Shown: positions 54,308-62,409 of the stretch, piece after piece
Layout: each line of letters opens with the position of its first letter
How positions within the stretch are numbered: the first letter of the stretch is position 1
Assembly (NCBI GenBank): GCA_902541245.1
Contig: CACBPT010000002.1
Span: 39,320 to 103,319, forward strand
Source of the DNA: an uncultured SAR86 cluster bacterium
Lineage (GTDB): Bacteria; Pseudomonadota; Gammaproteobacteria; Magnimaribacterales; D2472
Length of the DNA: 64,000 nt
Reading direction: 5' to 3'
Program-made: the position numbers and the translations under genes
The notes under the pieces: generated by a model
Told to the model about the DNA's origin: nothing
The model's database searches: none
What the model saw: only the letters and a program-made list of their open reading frames with translations

Positions 54308-55048
54308 ATGTCAAAACACTCTGCTTTAAATACTTTTGGAAGATCTGGAAATCCAGCTTTTACAAGAAATTTTGATAATACTGGTGCGTTGCCTCAGACA
54401 GAACGTATGACTCTCGATGGCGCTGTAAACAAAACAGCCATCTTGCTGTCACTTTGTTTCGCTGGAGCATTTATCGGCTGGAATATTCCTTCACTAGCGA
54501 TGCCAAGTCTTATTATTGGAACCATTCTTGCATTCGTTACAATTTTTAGAAATCCAGCTAAAGCGGGAACTACTGCACCCTTTTACGCAGGCTTTGAAGG
54601 AGTTGCGCTTGGTGGAATTACAGTGTTTGCTGAAGCCCAATATCCCGGTATTGGTATTCAAGCAATAGGACTAACCTTTGGTATTCTTGCATCTTTACTG
54701 TTTTGCTATAAAAGTGGCATCATCAAACCTACTGAAAACTTCAGGCTAATGATTTTTTCAGCTACTATGGGTATTGCTCTTTTGTACCTAGTAAGTTTCA
54801 TCATGTCTTTTTTTGGTTCAGGGATTGGCTTCATTCATTCTAATGGACTTTTTGGAATAGGATTTTCATTATTTGTTGTTGGAATTGCAGCGCTTAATCT
54901 TGTTTTAGACTTTGATTTTATTGAAGAAGGTGCTGATCAAGGATTACCAAAGTATATGGAATGGTACGGAGCTTTCTCGCTTATGGTTACTTTAATATGG
55001 CTTTACATTGAAATATTACGCTTACTAATGAAACTAAGAAGCAGATAG
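54308..55048 (+). CDS. Bax inhibitor-1/YccA-like membrane protein
   Basis: ~7 TM; MTLDGAVNKTAILLSLCFAGAFIGW, FYAGFEGVALGGITVFAEAQYPGI. Confidence 0.85.
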   Translation: MSKHSALNTFGRSGNPAFTRNFDNTGALPQTERMTLDGAVNKTAILLSLCFAGAFIGWNIPSLAMPSLIIGTILAFVTIFRNPAKAGTTAPFYAGFEGVALGGITVFAEAQYPGIGIQAIGLTFGILASLLFCYKSGIIKPTENFRLMIFSATMGIALLYLVSFIMSFFGSGIGFIHSNGLFGIGFSLFVVGIAALNLVLDFDFIEEGADQGLPKYMEWYGAFSLMVTLIWLYIEILRLLMKLRSR

Positions 55049-55255
55049 ATGAATGCTATATTTTTTAGCATTCTTGCTATATTTTCCTTATTTGTTTTTA
55101 TGAATCTCGGAAAAATTAAAGCTTCAAAAAAGCAAATGGACAGAGATGACAGAATCAAATGGGGCAATCGTCGACGAACGTCATTTTTCAAAAATAAAAC
55201 AACAATTGTTGAAGGTAAGGCAGAAGAAGTCAAAGACGATGACAAAGACAAATAA
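55049..55255 (+). CDS. Small membrane-anchored hypothetical protein
   Basis: 68 aa, N-terminal TM, charged tail; starts right after upstream stop and abuts the pantothenate kinase start. Confidence 0.6.
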   Translation: MNAIFFSILAIFSLFVFMNLGKIKASKKQMDRDDRIKWGNRRRTSFFKNKTTIVEGKAEEVKDDDKDK

Positions 55256-56076
55256 TGCTTGCTGCCTTTGACTTTGGGATTTCAAATACAGATGTAGCTA
55301 TATTTTCTGAAAACTCTGTTAATTACTTCACTGTTCCATCTTCTAAAGAAAAAATAACGACTAATCTTATAAAGAAAATACTTTTTGATCTTGAATTACC
55401 TATATCAAAAGTTGAAGTATTGGGAGTTACAGGTGGCAAATCATCAGATCTTGAGGATTCGTTGGGCGGAATAGAAATTATTAAAATTAATGAGATTGAA
55501 GCAATTGGACTGGGGGCAAAAAAATTATATGGTTTGGAAGATGAGTCTGCCCTCATTGTCAGTGCAGGAACAGGAACAGCTTGTGTTCATGCTCAAGGAG
55601 AAAGCTTTAATCATCTTGGCGGAATCGCAGTTGGTGGGGGTATGTTAGAAGGATTAGGATCTCTTCTTTTTAATACTTCAGATGGTGGAGAAATTAATGA
55701 ATTTGGTGAAAAAGGTTCAAGACTCAAGCTTGATTTATTAATTGGAGATGTAGTAAACAAAATAGGTAATCTGTCTCCAGAGCTTACAGCAGTAAACTTT
55801 GGGAAAGCAGCTTTTAGCTCCACCGATACAATTGAAAATACAGCAGCAGCACTATGTAATATGATTGGCGAGGTGATTGGGACAGTTGCTTACTTAAATG
55901 CATTGTTAATTGCATCTGAAAAAGCATGTTTCATAGGCAGAACATCCTGCCTGTCAGAAATTACAAATGGTATTGATCAAAGACTGGGGCTAGCCGGAGT
56001 TAAAGGACACTATCAGCCAAATCGTGAATATGCCAATGTTATTGGAGTCCTGGAAGGAATTGAAAAATATAAATAA
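55255..56076 (+). CDS. coaW: Type II pantothenate kinase (Fumble/CoaW-like)
   Basis: LAAFDFGISNTDVAIFSE phosphate loop; IVSAGTGTACVHAQGESFNHLGGIAVGGGMLEGLGSLLF. Confidence 0.85.
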   Translation: MLAAFDFGISNTDVAIFSENSVNYFTVPSSKEKITTNLIKKILFDLELPISKVEVLGVTGGKSSDLEDSLGGIEIIKINEIEAIGLGAKKLYGLEDESALIVSAGTGTACVHAQGESFNHLGGIAVGGGMLEGLGSLLFNTSDGGEINEFGEKGSRLKLDLLIGDVVNKIGNLSPELTAVNFGKAAFSSTDTIENTAAALCNMIGEVIGTVAYLNALLIASEKACFIGRTSCLSEITNGIDQRLGLAGVKGHYQPNREYANVIGVLEGIEKYK

Positions 56077-56090
56077 TTCTTTTTTTAATC

Positions 56091-56618
56091 TTAAATTAGT
56101 TCTAGAATTTTTTTAAGACATGAATCAACATCAGATGAGTTATTTATTAAATGATGTGAGTACTTTTCATATAAGCACTTCCTCTCTTCGAACGCATCCT
56201 TGATAGTTTGATTGGGTGATTTTGCAAATCCCCTTGCGGAAAAATTTTTTACTCTTTCAATTATCTGATCAAAAGGAACATCTAAAAAGAAAACGGTTGA
56301 ATTATCCATTAAATAATTCATAGCTTTACTACTATAAATAGCACTTCCACCAGTTGATAAAATAATTTTATTAAAATTAATTTTTAATAGTATGTCCTCT
56401 TCAATCTCACGCAGTTTTAGATATCCTTTATTGTCTAAAATATTTTGAAGTGATTGGCCATACTCTTTTTCAATAAAAAAATCAGAATCTATAATTTCAT
56501 AATCAATAATTTTGGCTAGCTCATTAGAAATGGTAGATTTTCCTGCTCCAGCCATTCCTATAAGTGAAATAGATCTCTTAGAAGATTTATTTGCTTGCAT
56601 CAATTTGACACCTTGCAA
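56091..56618 (-). CDS. aroK: Shikimate kinase
   Basis: ISLIGMAGAGKSTISNELAKIIDYEIIDSDFFIE, STGGSAIY; start may be 56600. Confidence 0.88.
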   Translation of the reverse strand: MQGVKLMQANKSSKRSISLIGMAGAGKSTISNELAKIIDYEIIDSDFFIEKEYGQSLQNILDNKGYLKLREIEEDILLKINFNKIILSTGGSAIYSSKAMNYLMDNSTVFFLDVPFDQIIERVKNFSARGFAKSPNQTIKDAFEERKCLYEKYSHHLINNSSDVDSCLKKILELI

Positions 56619-57063
56619 TTATTGATTCAGTGGCCAGTAAATTTTTTCTGGAGGTTCGAGTAGCAAACAAAATCTCACATATTAGAAAAATAAGAGACAA
56701 AATTAGACTAAGCATACAAAGTATAAATGCTATAGAAATAAAACTATCTAATGTGATTTGATTTATGCCACCTACAAATAACGCACCAATTACGATGCAA
56801 ACAATCAAGCCGCTTAAGGTACAAAAGAAGATTGAAGTATTGATGAATCGAGTACGTTGGATAAGTCTCGTTCTATTCATTAAAATTATTTCCTTATCCT
56901 CTAAATTTACCCTTTCAAGAAAGCTTTGAAGATATCTCAGTCTGTCTATAATCCTTCCAAGTCTGCCAGTCATTACATTCAAAAGAGCTCCAATACCAGC
57001 CAATAAAAATACTGGAGTAACAGCAGTTTGCATAATTTCTGAAATAGATAAATATTCTGGCAT
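56587..57063 (-). CDS. DUF2721-family membrane protein
   Basis: TAVTPVFLLAGIGALLNVMTGRLGRIIDRLR N-terminal signature, 3 TM. Confidence 0.85.
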   Translation of the reverse strand: MPEYLSISEIMQTAVTPVFLLAGIGALLNVMTGRLGRIIDRLRYLQSFLERVNLEDKEIILMNRTRLIQRTRFINTSIFFCTLSGLIVCIVIGALFVGGINQITLDSFISIAFILCMLSLILSLIFLICEILFATRTSRKNLLATESIIARCQIDASK

Positions 57064-57144
57064 TAATAAATAGATTAACCTTTAGTAATAAATTGTAATC
57101 TTTTAAAAACAATATTAGAAATGAAAAATAGCCCTGAGGAGAAT

Positions 57145-57220
57145 TGGTGGAGCTAGGCGGGATCGAACCGCCGACCCCCTGCTTGCAAAGCAGGTGCTCT
57201 CCCAGCTGAGCTATAGCCCC
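57145..57220 (-). tRNA. tRNA-Ala(TGC)
   Basis: Reverse strand GGGGCTATAGCTCAGCTGGGAGAGCACCTGCTTTGCAAGCAGGGGGTCGGCGGTTCGATCCCGCCTAGCTCCACCA folds as 76-nt cloverleaf with encoded CCA, anticodon TGC. Confidence 0.97.
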
Positions 57221-57371
57221 ATACAGGTTGATAATTGTACAAGATATCTTTTGCAGTGCAATATTGTCTTTTCAAAAATAAAAATCTCGCAAGGAGCCAA
57301 TAAAAAATCTATAATCAAACATTAAAATGTTATCAAAGACTTTGGGAAAAGAAGTCTCATCATTTTATTGA

Positions 57372-57489
57372 CTCCTTTTGAGATGGTTCCTCAAAGGAGG
57401 CTACCGTAAACCCTGTGTTCGTCTTAGGGAACTTATGAAGGGTTCAGGGAGTAAAGCTACCACAACTTTTAATGGCAACCTCCTATGAG
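57372..57489. ncRNA. Unassigned structured RNA candidate (possibly divergent short 6S-like RNA or leader)
   Basis: 16-nt arms CTCAAAGGAGGCTACC (57390-57405) and GGCAACCTCCTATGAG (57474-57489) pair with one mismatch and two wobbles; inner CCCTG (57411-57415)/CAGGG (57445-57449); alternative hairpin CTCCTTTTGAG (57372-57382)/CTCAAAGGAG (57390-57399); no ORF of track length in the gap. Confidence 0.45.
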
Positions 57490-57496
57490 AAAATTG

Positions 57497-59698
57497 TTAT
57501 AACTTGTAACTAAATCCTAATTTAAATGTTTGAGGTTTTTGCGATCTTGCCCCACTTTTTGGAGCTCTAGCAGCAATGTCCTCATTATCTGTAACGTTTT
57601 CTAATACGCCATATACATCTAACTTTTCACTCATTCGCTTTCTTATAGAAAGATCTATAAAGCTATAGGAATCTATGTTCTCGAAAGCACCACACTGAGC
57701 AGTAGAACAAGAGCTTCCATGATCTGCCAATCTTAAATATCCACTCCAGCCACTTTCAGCAATGAAGCCTGCACTTAGTGCTAAGACTGAACTAGGGATA
57801 TATGGAAGGTCATCTCCAGATGCCACAATACCAAAATAGTCACTGTCGAAGCTGTTTTCAAAGGTCGCATCAGTTGATGTGAATGTTAAGGCTAAAGGGA
57901 AACTTACCCCATCTCCTTCGATAACCATCGATCCATCAACTTCTAAGCCAGAAACATCAACTTCTCCACCATCAAAAGTGTCGCCAGGATCACAGTCTCC
58001 ACCATTAGAGTTTTTACACTCTGCAACTAAATTTGCATAATCGCTTGAGAAATACATTACTTCGAGAGCAGTGGTGCCTTTGTTATATCGAAAACCTAAT
58101 TCGATATTATCAGCTTCCTCAGCGTCACCATTAAAGACAGGTGACATGCCTTGATGAAAACCAGCAACAAGCTTTAGGTTTTCATTCATGTCATAAGTTG
58201 CCCCAATTCCTGTAGTTGAATAATCGCCACTGGATTTTTTATTGATATATCCTGATTTTGGTTGAGTTCTGCTTCCTGAAACACCGTCATCCCATCTATT
58301 TTCAACTTTGTCATATTCTTCTGATCTGTATCCGACGGTTACTGTCAACCTGTCCATTGAAATAGTATCTTGAACAAAATAGGATGTAGCATCAGTTTCT
58401 CTTAATCTATTATTGCTGCTTGTGAAACCAGTACCACAATTATATAGAGCTGAGTTTGTTCCAGAAGCGCTTTGTTGAAAACATTCATATCCCTGCATTC
58501 TACTCTCATAGTCCTCTAGGTCTCTGTAACCAAAAGTTAGAGAGTGATTTTCTATATCAGTAGATACTTGAAACTGGATACCTTCATTCCCATAGAATCT
58601 ATTATTGTGCTTTAACTTTACTTCAGTAGCTTGAGTGCCATCAAGAATTCCTTGAGCAATTGCATTACCAGCATTTGCTGCCTCAATAACTCCATTTATA
58701 CTATTACTAACTCCGCCTGTCTTGCTGTTATTTGCTTTATCAACTTTGAACCAATCTCTATGATAATCATTGCTAAATGACGTCAGAACTATATCAACAT
58801 TACCAAAAGACCCTTTGTATGTTATAGATTCTTGTTCTCCATCATTATCCATCATGTCATATTGAGTCATCCCATAACGCATTCTTGGGTTCTTATTAAA
58901 GCTTGCCTGTGAAAGACCTACATATGTTTGTTCAGAGGACTCATCTAAATCAAGATATTTGAATGTAACCTCGTGATCTCCAGATGAATAACGCAGCTTA
59001 ACTAGCATGTCAGATTTTTGAAAACCTGTATCACCACCTACATTAGCAATAGAATCAAAACCATCAGTAGCATGTTCATGAAATTCAACCATGCCACCAA
59101 ATGTTCCATTATCTCCACCCATAACTGCATGAGATCTAGTCATGCCATTATCTCCAATTTCTTGGACAAATTTACCTCTTCCTTCTGTGGGAATTGGTGT
59201 ACTTATGAGGTTTAAAGCTCCTCCAATCGTACTAGGGCCCTGCGTAATAGCAGATGGGCCTTTGAGAACCTCAACAGCATGGATTCTTCCCGTTGTAGGG
59301 AAATAGTATGCTGATGCAGACGTATAAGGAGCAGGAGCAACTAACACACCATCTTCCATAATAGTTATTTTGCCAGATCTATCTAAACTTGTTCCCCTTA
59401 TAGAAATGTTAGGCCTTAAGCCATAACCATCCTCTGTTCTGAAAAAGACTCCGGGTACAGCAGAGAGAATTTTATGTATATCTGTATCAATTACTTTTTG
59501 CAGATCTTCATTAGAAATTACTGTTACAGATCCAGGAATATTTGAAGGATCTTCAAAAGTTCCTATAATGCTGACAGATTCAATTGTCTCAAGATCGTAA
59601 TTTGTATTAGCAAAAGCTGGAACAAAAAATAGAATTGCAAGCAATCCCATAATTACAAAATGTATTTTTGTATGAATATTAGGCCATTTGTTTTCCAT
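57497..59698 (-). CDS. TonB-dependent siderophore/iron receptor (FecA-like)
   Basis: Plug domain SVIGTFEDPSNIPGSVTVISNEDLQKV...RPNISIRGTSLDRSGKITIMEDGV; C-terminal TFKLGFSYKL; Fur-box-like site upstream. Confidence 0.92.
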   Translation of the reverse strand: MENKWPNIHTKIHFVIMGLLAILFFVPAFANTNYDLETIESVSIIGTFEDPSNIPGSVTVISNEDLQKVIDTDIHKILSAVPGVFFRTEDGYGLRPNISIRGTSLDRSGKITIMEDGVLVAPAPYTSASAYYFPTTGRIHAVEVLKGPSAITQGPSTIGGALNLISTPIPTEGRGKFVQEIGDNGMTRSHAVMGGDNGTFGGMVEFHEHATDGFDSIANVGGDTGFQKSDMLVKLRYSSGDHEVTFKYLDLDESSEQTYVGLSQASFNKNPRMRYGMTQYDMMDNDGEQESITYKGSFGNVDIVLTSFSNDYHRDWFKVDKANNSKTGGVSNSINGVIEAANAGNAIAQGILDGTQATEVKLKHNNRFYGNEGIQFQVSTDIENHSLTFGYRDLEDYESRMQGYECFQQSASGTNSALYNCGTGFTSSNNRLRETDATSYFVQDTISMDRLTVTVGYRSEEYDKVENRWDDGVSGSRTQPKSGYINKKSSGDYSTTGIGATYDMNENLKLVAGFHQGMSPVFNGDAEEADNIELGFRYNKGTTALEVMYFSSDYANLVAECKNSNGGDCDPGDTFDGGEVDVSGLEVDGSMVIEGDGVSFPLALTFTSTDATFENSFDSDYFGIVASGDDLPYIPSSVLALSAGFIAESGWSGYLRLADHGSSCSTAQCGAFENIDSYSFIDLSIRKRMSEKLDVYGVLENVTDNEDIAARAPKSGARSQKPQTFKLGFSYKL

Positions 59699-59749
59699 GA
59701 TATTTACTTCCTTAAAGAGTGAAGTTACTCAATAAAAGATAAATATCCT

Positions 59750-59782
59750 AAATGAGAATGCAAATGATAATCATTCTCATTT
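59750..59782 (-). promoter_or_regulatory. Putative Fur box(es) upstream of TonB receptor
   Basis: aaatgagaatg-caaatgataat-cattctcattt: perfect 11-bp inverted repeat with 11-bp spacer, containing near-consensus aaatgataatcattctcat. Confidence 0.82.
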
Positions 59783-59806
59783 ACAAACGCAAGCTTTTTT
59801 TAAATA

Positions 59807-60292
59807 TTAATCATTTCCTTTAATTGCGAAATAAAGACCTAGAGCAAATATAAAAATCTGCTCACTCATAAATAACTTTTGTGTAATAAACCAATCAGGA
59901 TGCGCTAGATAAAATGCTCCAATCATAATGACTACCACAGCACCGCCACCAAGCCGAGTTACCAAATGGCCTACTCTTCCTAAGAAACCACCAATTATAA
60001 TTGCGGCGCCAGCTCCAACCTCTCCCAATGCAACTAAACTAGCTACTATTTCTGGTGCAGCCATTCCCATGCTTTCAAACCAAGGAACCATCTTTTCTGG
60101 AGGTAATGGAAATTTACCTAAACCGTGAAGAATAAATGATACACCCACGACAAGTCTTAAAATCCATGGAGCTAAGCCCATGAACGGTTTAGCAACATCA
60201 TCTAAATAATTTGAAATACTCATACAAACTCCGTTTTTATTTATTGTATATGATGAAACGATAAGATTTGCAAATATAGAAAGAACCCCCAT
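59807..60292 (-). CDS. DoxX family membrane protein
   Basis: LRLVVGVSFILHGLGKFPLPPEKMVPWFESMGMAAPEIVASLVALGEVGAGAAIIIGG. Confidence 0.9.
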   Translation of the reverse strand: MGVLSIFANLIVSSYTINKNGVCMSISNYLDDVAKPFMGLAPWILRLVVGVSFILHGLGKFPLPPEKMVPWFESMGMAAPEIVASLVALGEVGAGAAIIIGGFLGRVGHLVTRLGGGAVVVIMIGAFYLAHPDWFITQKLFMSEQIFIFALGLYFAIKGND

Positions 60293-60316
60293 ATTGGAAT
60301 TTATAAGGAGACTATT

Positions 60317-60475
60317 ATGTTTAATCCATTAAAAATGGCAGGGGATCTTAAGGGCATAGAAAAAATGCTGAAACCTGCATTAGAAAAATTCATGCAAGAC
60401 TCTGGTTTTGTAAAAGAGTCTGAATTTAAAAAGTTATTAAAAAGAGTGGAAGAGCTTGAAGAGAAGATAAAATAA
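60317..60475 (+). CDS. Small coiled-coil protein (52 aa), possibly UbiK/YqiC-like
   Basis: ATAAGGAG RBS upstream; MFNPLKMAGDLKGIEKMLKPALEKFMQDSGFVKESEFKKLLKRVEELEEKIK. Confidence 0.55.
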   Translation: MFNPLKMAGDLKGIEKMLKPALEKFMQDSGFVKESEFKKLLKRVEELEEKIK

Positions 60476-60511
60476 CTAATTAATTCTTTCTACCCTGTTA
60501 ACAAAAATTGG

Positions 60512-60982
60512 CTAGCTCTTTTCAACCAAGTGAAGGTTGATATCAAAAACAAGAGTTGAATTGGGAGGTATGGTAGGTCTTCCTTCAGAACCATATGCTA
60601 AATCTGGGTGTATAAAAACTCTCCAAGAATCACCCTCTTGCATTAAATCAATGGCTTTTTGACATCCAGGAATCAATTGCGAAAGTTGAATTTTAAGAGG
60701 TTCACCTATTTCAATTGAACTCCAAAATACTGATCCGTCCATCAAAGTGCCATGAAAATCAGCAGTAATAATATCTGAAAGGTTTGGTGAGATTGAACCA
60801 TCAACAGAAGATTCTAATACTTCGTATTGTAAACCTGGTTCAATTTCAATAACGTTCGTGTTTAATAGATTTGCTTCGAGAAATCTTTCACTTTTTTCTA
60901 AATTAACTTTTAAGATCGATTCTTGACCACATGCAGTGATCAAAATCAAGAAGGAACTTAAAATATAAAAATTACTTTTCAA
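60512..60982 (-). CDS. FKBP-type peptidyl-prolyl isomerase, lipoprotein
   Basis: Lipobox LITAC; YEVLESSVDGS, ITADFHGTLMDGSVFWSS, PGCQKAIDLMQEGDSWRVFIHPDLAYGSEGRPTIPPNSTLVFDINL. Confidence 0.92.
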   Translation of the reverse strand: MKSNFYILSSFLILITACGQESILKVNLEKSERFLEANLLNTNVIEIEPGLQYEVLESSVDGSISPNLSDIITADFHGTLMDGSVFWSSIEIGEPLKIQLSQLIPGCQKAIDLMQEGDSWRVFIHPDLAYGSEGRPTIPPNSTLVFDINLHLVEKS

Positions 60983-61000
60983 TACAAAATACCAAAATAT

Positions 61001-61048
61001 AAATTAATAAATTAATAAATTAATAAATTAATAAATTAATAAATTAAT
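61001..61048. repeat. Tandem repeat, 6 x 8 bp (aaattaat)
   Basis: Six perfect consecutive copies of aaattaat between the APH-like kinase 3' end and the FKBP 5' end. Confidence 0.97.
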
Positions 61049-61049
61049 T

Positions 61050-61868
61050 TTAAAGATTTTTCACTATTTTTGTTAGTGAAGTTTCCCAAACCTGCTCAAG
61101 CAAACCTATGAATTTCGACCATTTTTGTAAGATATTGATGTCAAAGATTTCTAAATTATGCCCATATCCAATTGATAAATCATCAATTTGATCTGCATCA
61201 AGGTTAAAACTCTTCATTAATGAGGCAATATCAAAACAAGGATGATTTTTACTTGCATATTCCCAGTCAAGAAAATAATATTTCGAATTCCAAATTATAT
61301 TTTTAGAATGTAAATCATTGTGAGAGAGAATTTTTTTTACTCCATCATCAACCAAATCGTCATATAGATCAAAGGCTTCTTTAATTAAAAGGCTGTTAGA
61401 GGCATCACTTAATAATTCCTTATATAAAATCATGGAATCTAAAAAAATATTTTTGCAGTTTTGAGGTATGGTGGAACTATGGATCGAATAAAGAGATCTT
61501 CCTAGCTCTATTAAAGAAAAAGTATTTGATGTGTTTTGATCAAAAGTTGGTTTATTGCCTGGGATGTACTTCCAAATCATTATTCCAGAAGATTGATTCA
61601 TGTAAAGTAACTCAGGAGATAAATCTAAATGCATAATATTTTTTAGGAGATTTTCCTCATTTTCTCTATCTATTGCTAACTTTGAAGCAAGAGGAGAATC
61701 AAACCTTATCACTGCCTTAGTGTCATTAAATCTACATAGATAAACTTGGGATATTAAGCTACTAGAAAGTTCTCTATCTAGGATGCATTTTCCAGGTATG
61801 GATTCAATTCTTTTGAGTAATAATTCCATGATTTTCTTCAAGTACTTTTTTCCAAGCTTTATAACCAA
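61050..61868 (-). CDS. APH-superfamily small-molecule kinase (choline/thiamine kinase-like)
   Basis: LSHNDLHSKNIIWNSKYYFLDWEYASKNHPCFDIAS catalytic and DFG-equivalent motifs. Confidence 0.85.
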   Translation of the reverse strand: MVIKLGKKYLKKIMELLLKRIESIPGKCILDRELSSSLISQVYLCRFNDTKAVIRFDSPLASKLAIDRENEENLLKNIMHLDLSPELLYMNQSSGIMIWKYIPGNKPTFDQNTSNTFSLIELGRSLYSIHSSTIPQNCKNIFLDSMILYKELLSDASNSLLIKEAFDLYDDLVDDGVKKILSHNDLHSKNIIWNSKYYFLDWEYASKNHPCFDIASLMKSFNLDADQIDDLSIGYGHNLEIFDINILQKWSKFIGLLEQVWETSLTKIVKNL

Positions 61869-62409
61869 AGAATATTATGACTATGTATAGTCCAAATAAA
61901 AATGCAGTGGGCAAAAGGCCTCTGGATACAAAAAGCAAGATTGAAATTGAATCAATAACTAACCAATAAATCCAATTTTCAAGTAATTTCTTAGCAACCA
62001 TGTAGGTTGCAACCACTGCTCCCCAAGTCACAAATGCATCAAAAAATGGAAGGGCTGCATCTGTATATGATTGAAGTAATAGTCCTGATAAAACAGAAAG
62101 GGCCAATATTAAAGAAATAGCATAGAAATGCTTCAACATGCTCCAAGTATTTACAATAAAATGATTGTCAATTTGATTGCCTTGTCTCCATTGCAACCAA
62201 CCATACAAACCCATAAAAACATAAAAAATTTGTAAGTATGCCTCCATATATAACCCAGCTGAGTTCATTATAAAAAAATATAAGACAGAGCTAATAATTC
62301 CAGCTGGCCAGCACAAGATATTTTGTCGAACAGCTAATAAAAGATAGAGAATGGCTAAAAGAACAGCAATTAGTTCTAGCGAATGATTCTGAAAATAGTC
62401 AAAAATCAT
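61804..62409 (-). CDS. PnuC-family vitamin transporter (nicotinamide riboside or thiamine, PnuT-like)
   Basis: ILYLLLAVRQNILCWPAGIISSVLYFFIMNSAGLYMEAYLQIFYVFMGLYGWLQW. Confidence 0.92.
   Translation of the reverse strand: MIFDYFQNHSLELIAVLLAILYLLLAVRQNILCWPAGIISSVLYFFIMNSAGLYMEAYLQIFYVFMGLYGWLQWRQGNQIDNHFIVNTWSMLKHFYAISLILALSVLSGLLLQSYTDAALPFFDAFVTWGAVVATYMVAKKLLENWIYWLVIDSISILLFVSRGLLPTAFLFGLYIVIIFFGYKAWKKVLEENHGIITQKN

Noticed and set aside
55323-55823. Minus-strand ORFs of 77 and 70 aa
   Set aside because: Both lie antisense within the pantothenate kinase gene and show no domain features.
57372-57489. Confident call of 6S RNA, SRP RNA, tmRNA or RNase P RNA
   Set aside because: Too short for 6S/RNase P/tmRNA, lacks the SRP GGAAGG..AGCAGCC apex; 6S resemblance is only partial and strand is ambiguous.
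57221-57496. Cobalamin, TPP, FMN or c-di-GMP riboswitch
   Set aside because: I looked for the conserved boxes (e.g. B12 box, TPP CTGAGA/ACCTGA, FMN and GEMM cores) and found none that fit; left as unassigned structured RNA.
61001-61048. CRISPR array
   Set aside because: Direct 8-bp head-to-tail repeat without spacers and no cas genes nearby.
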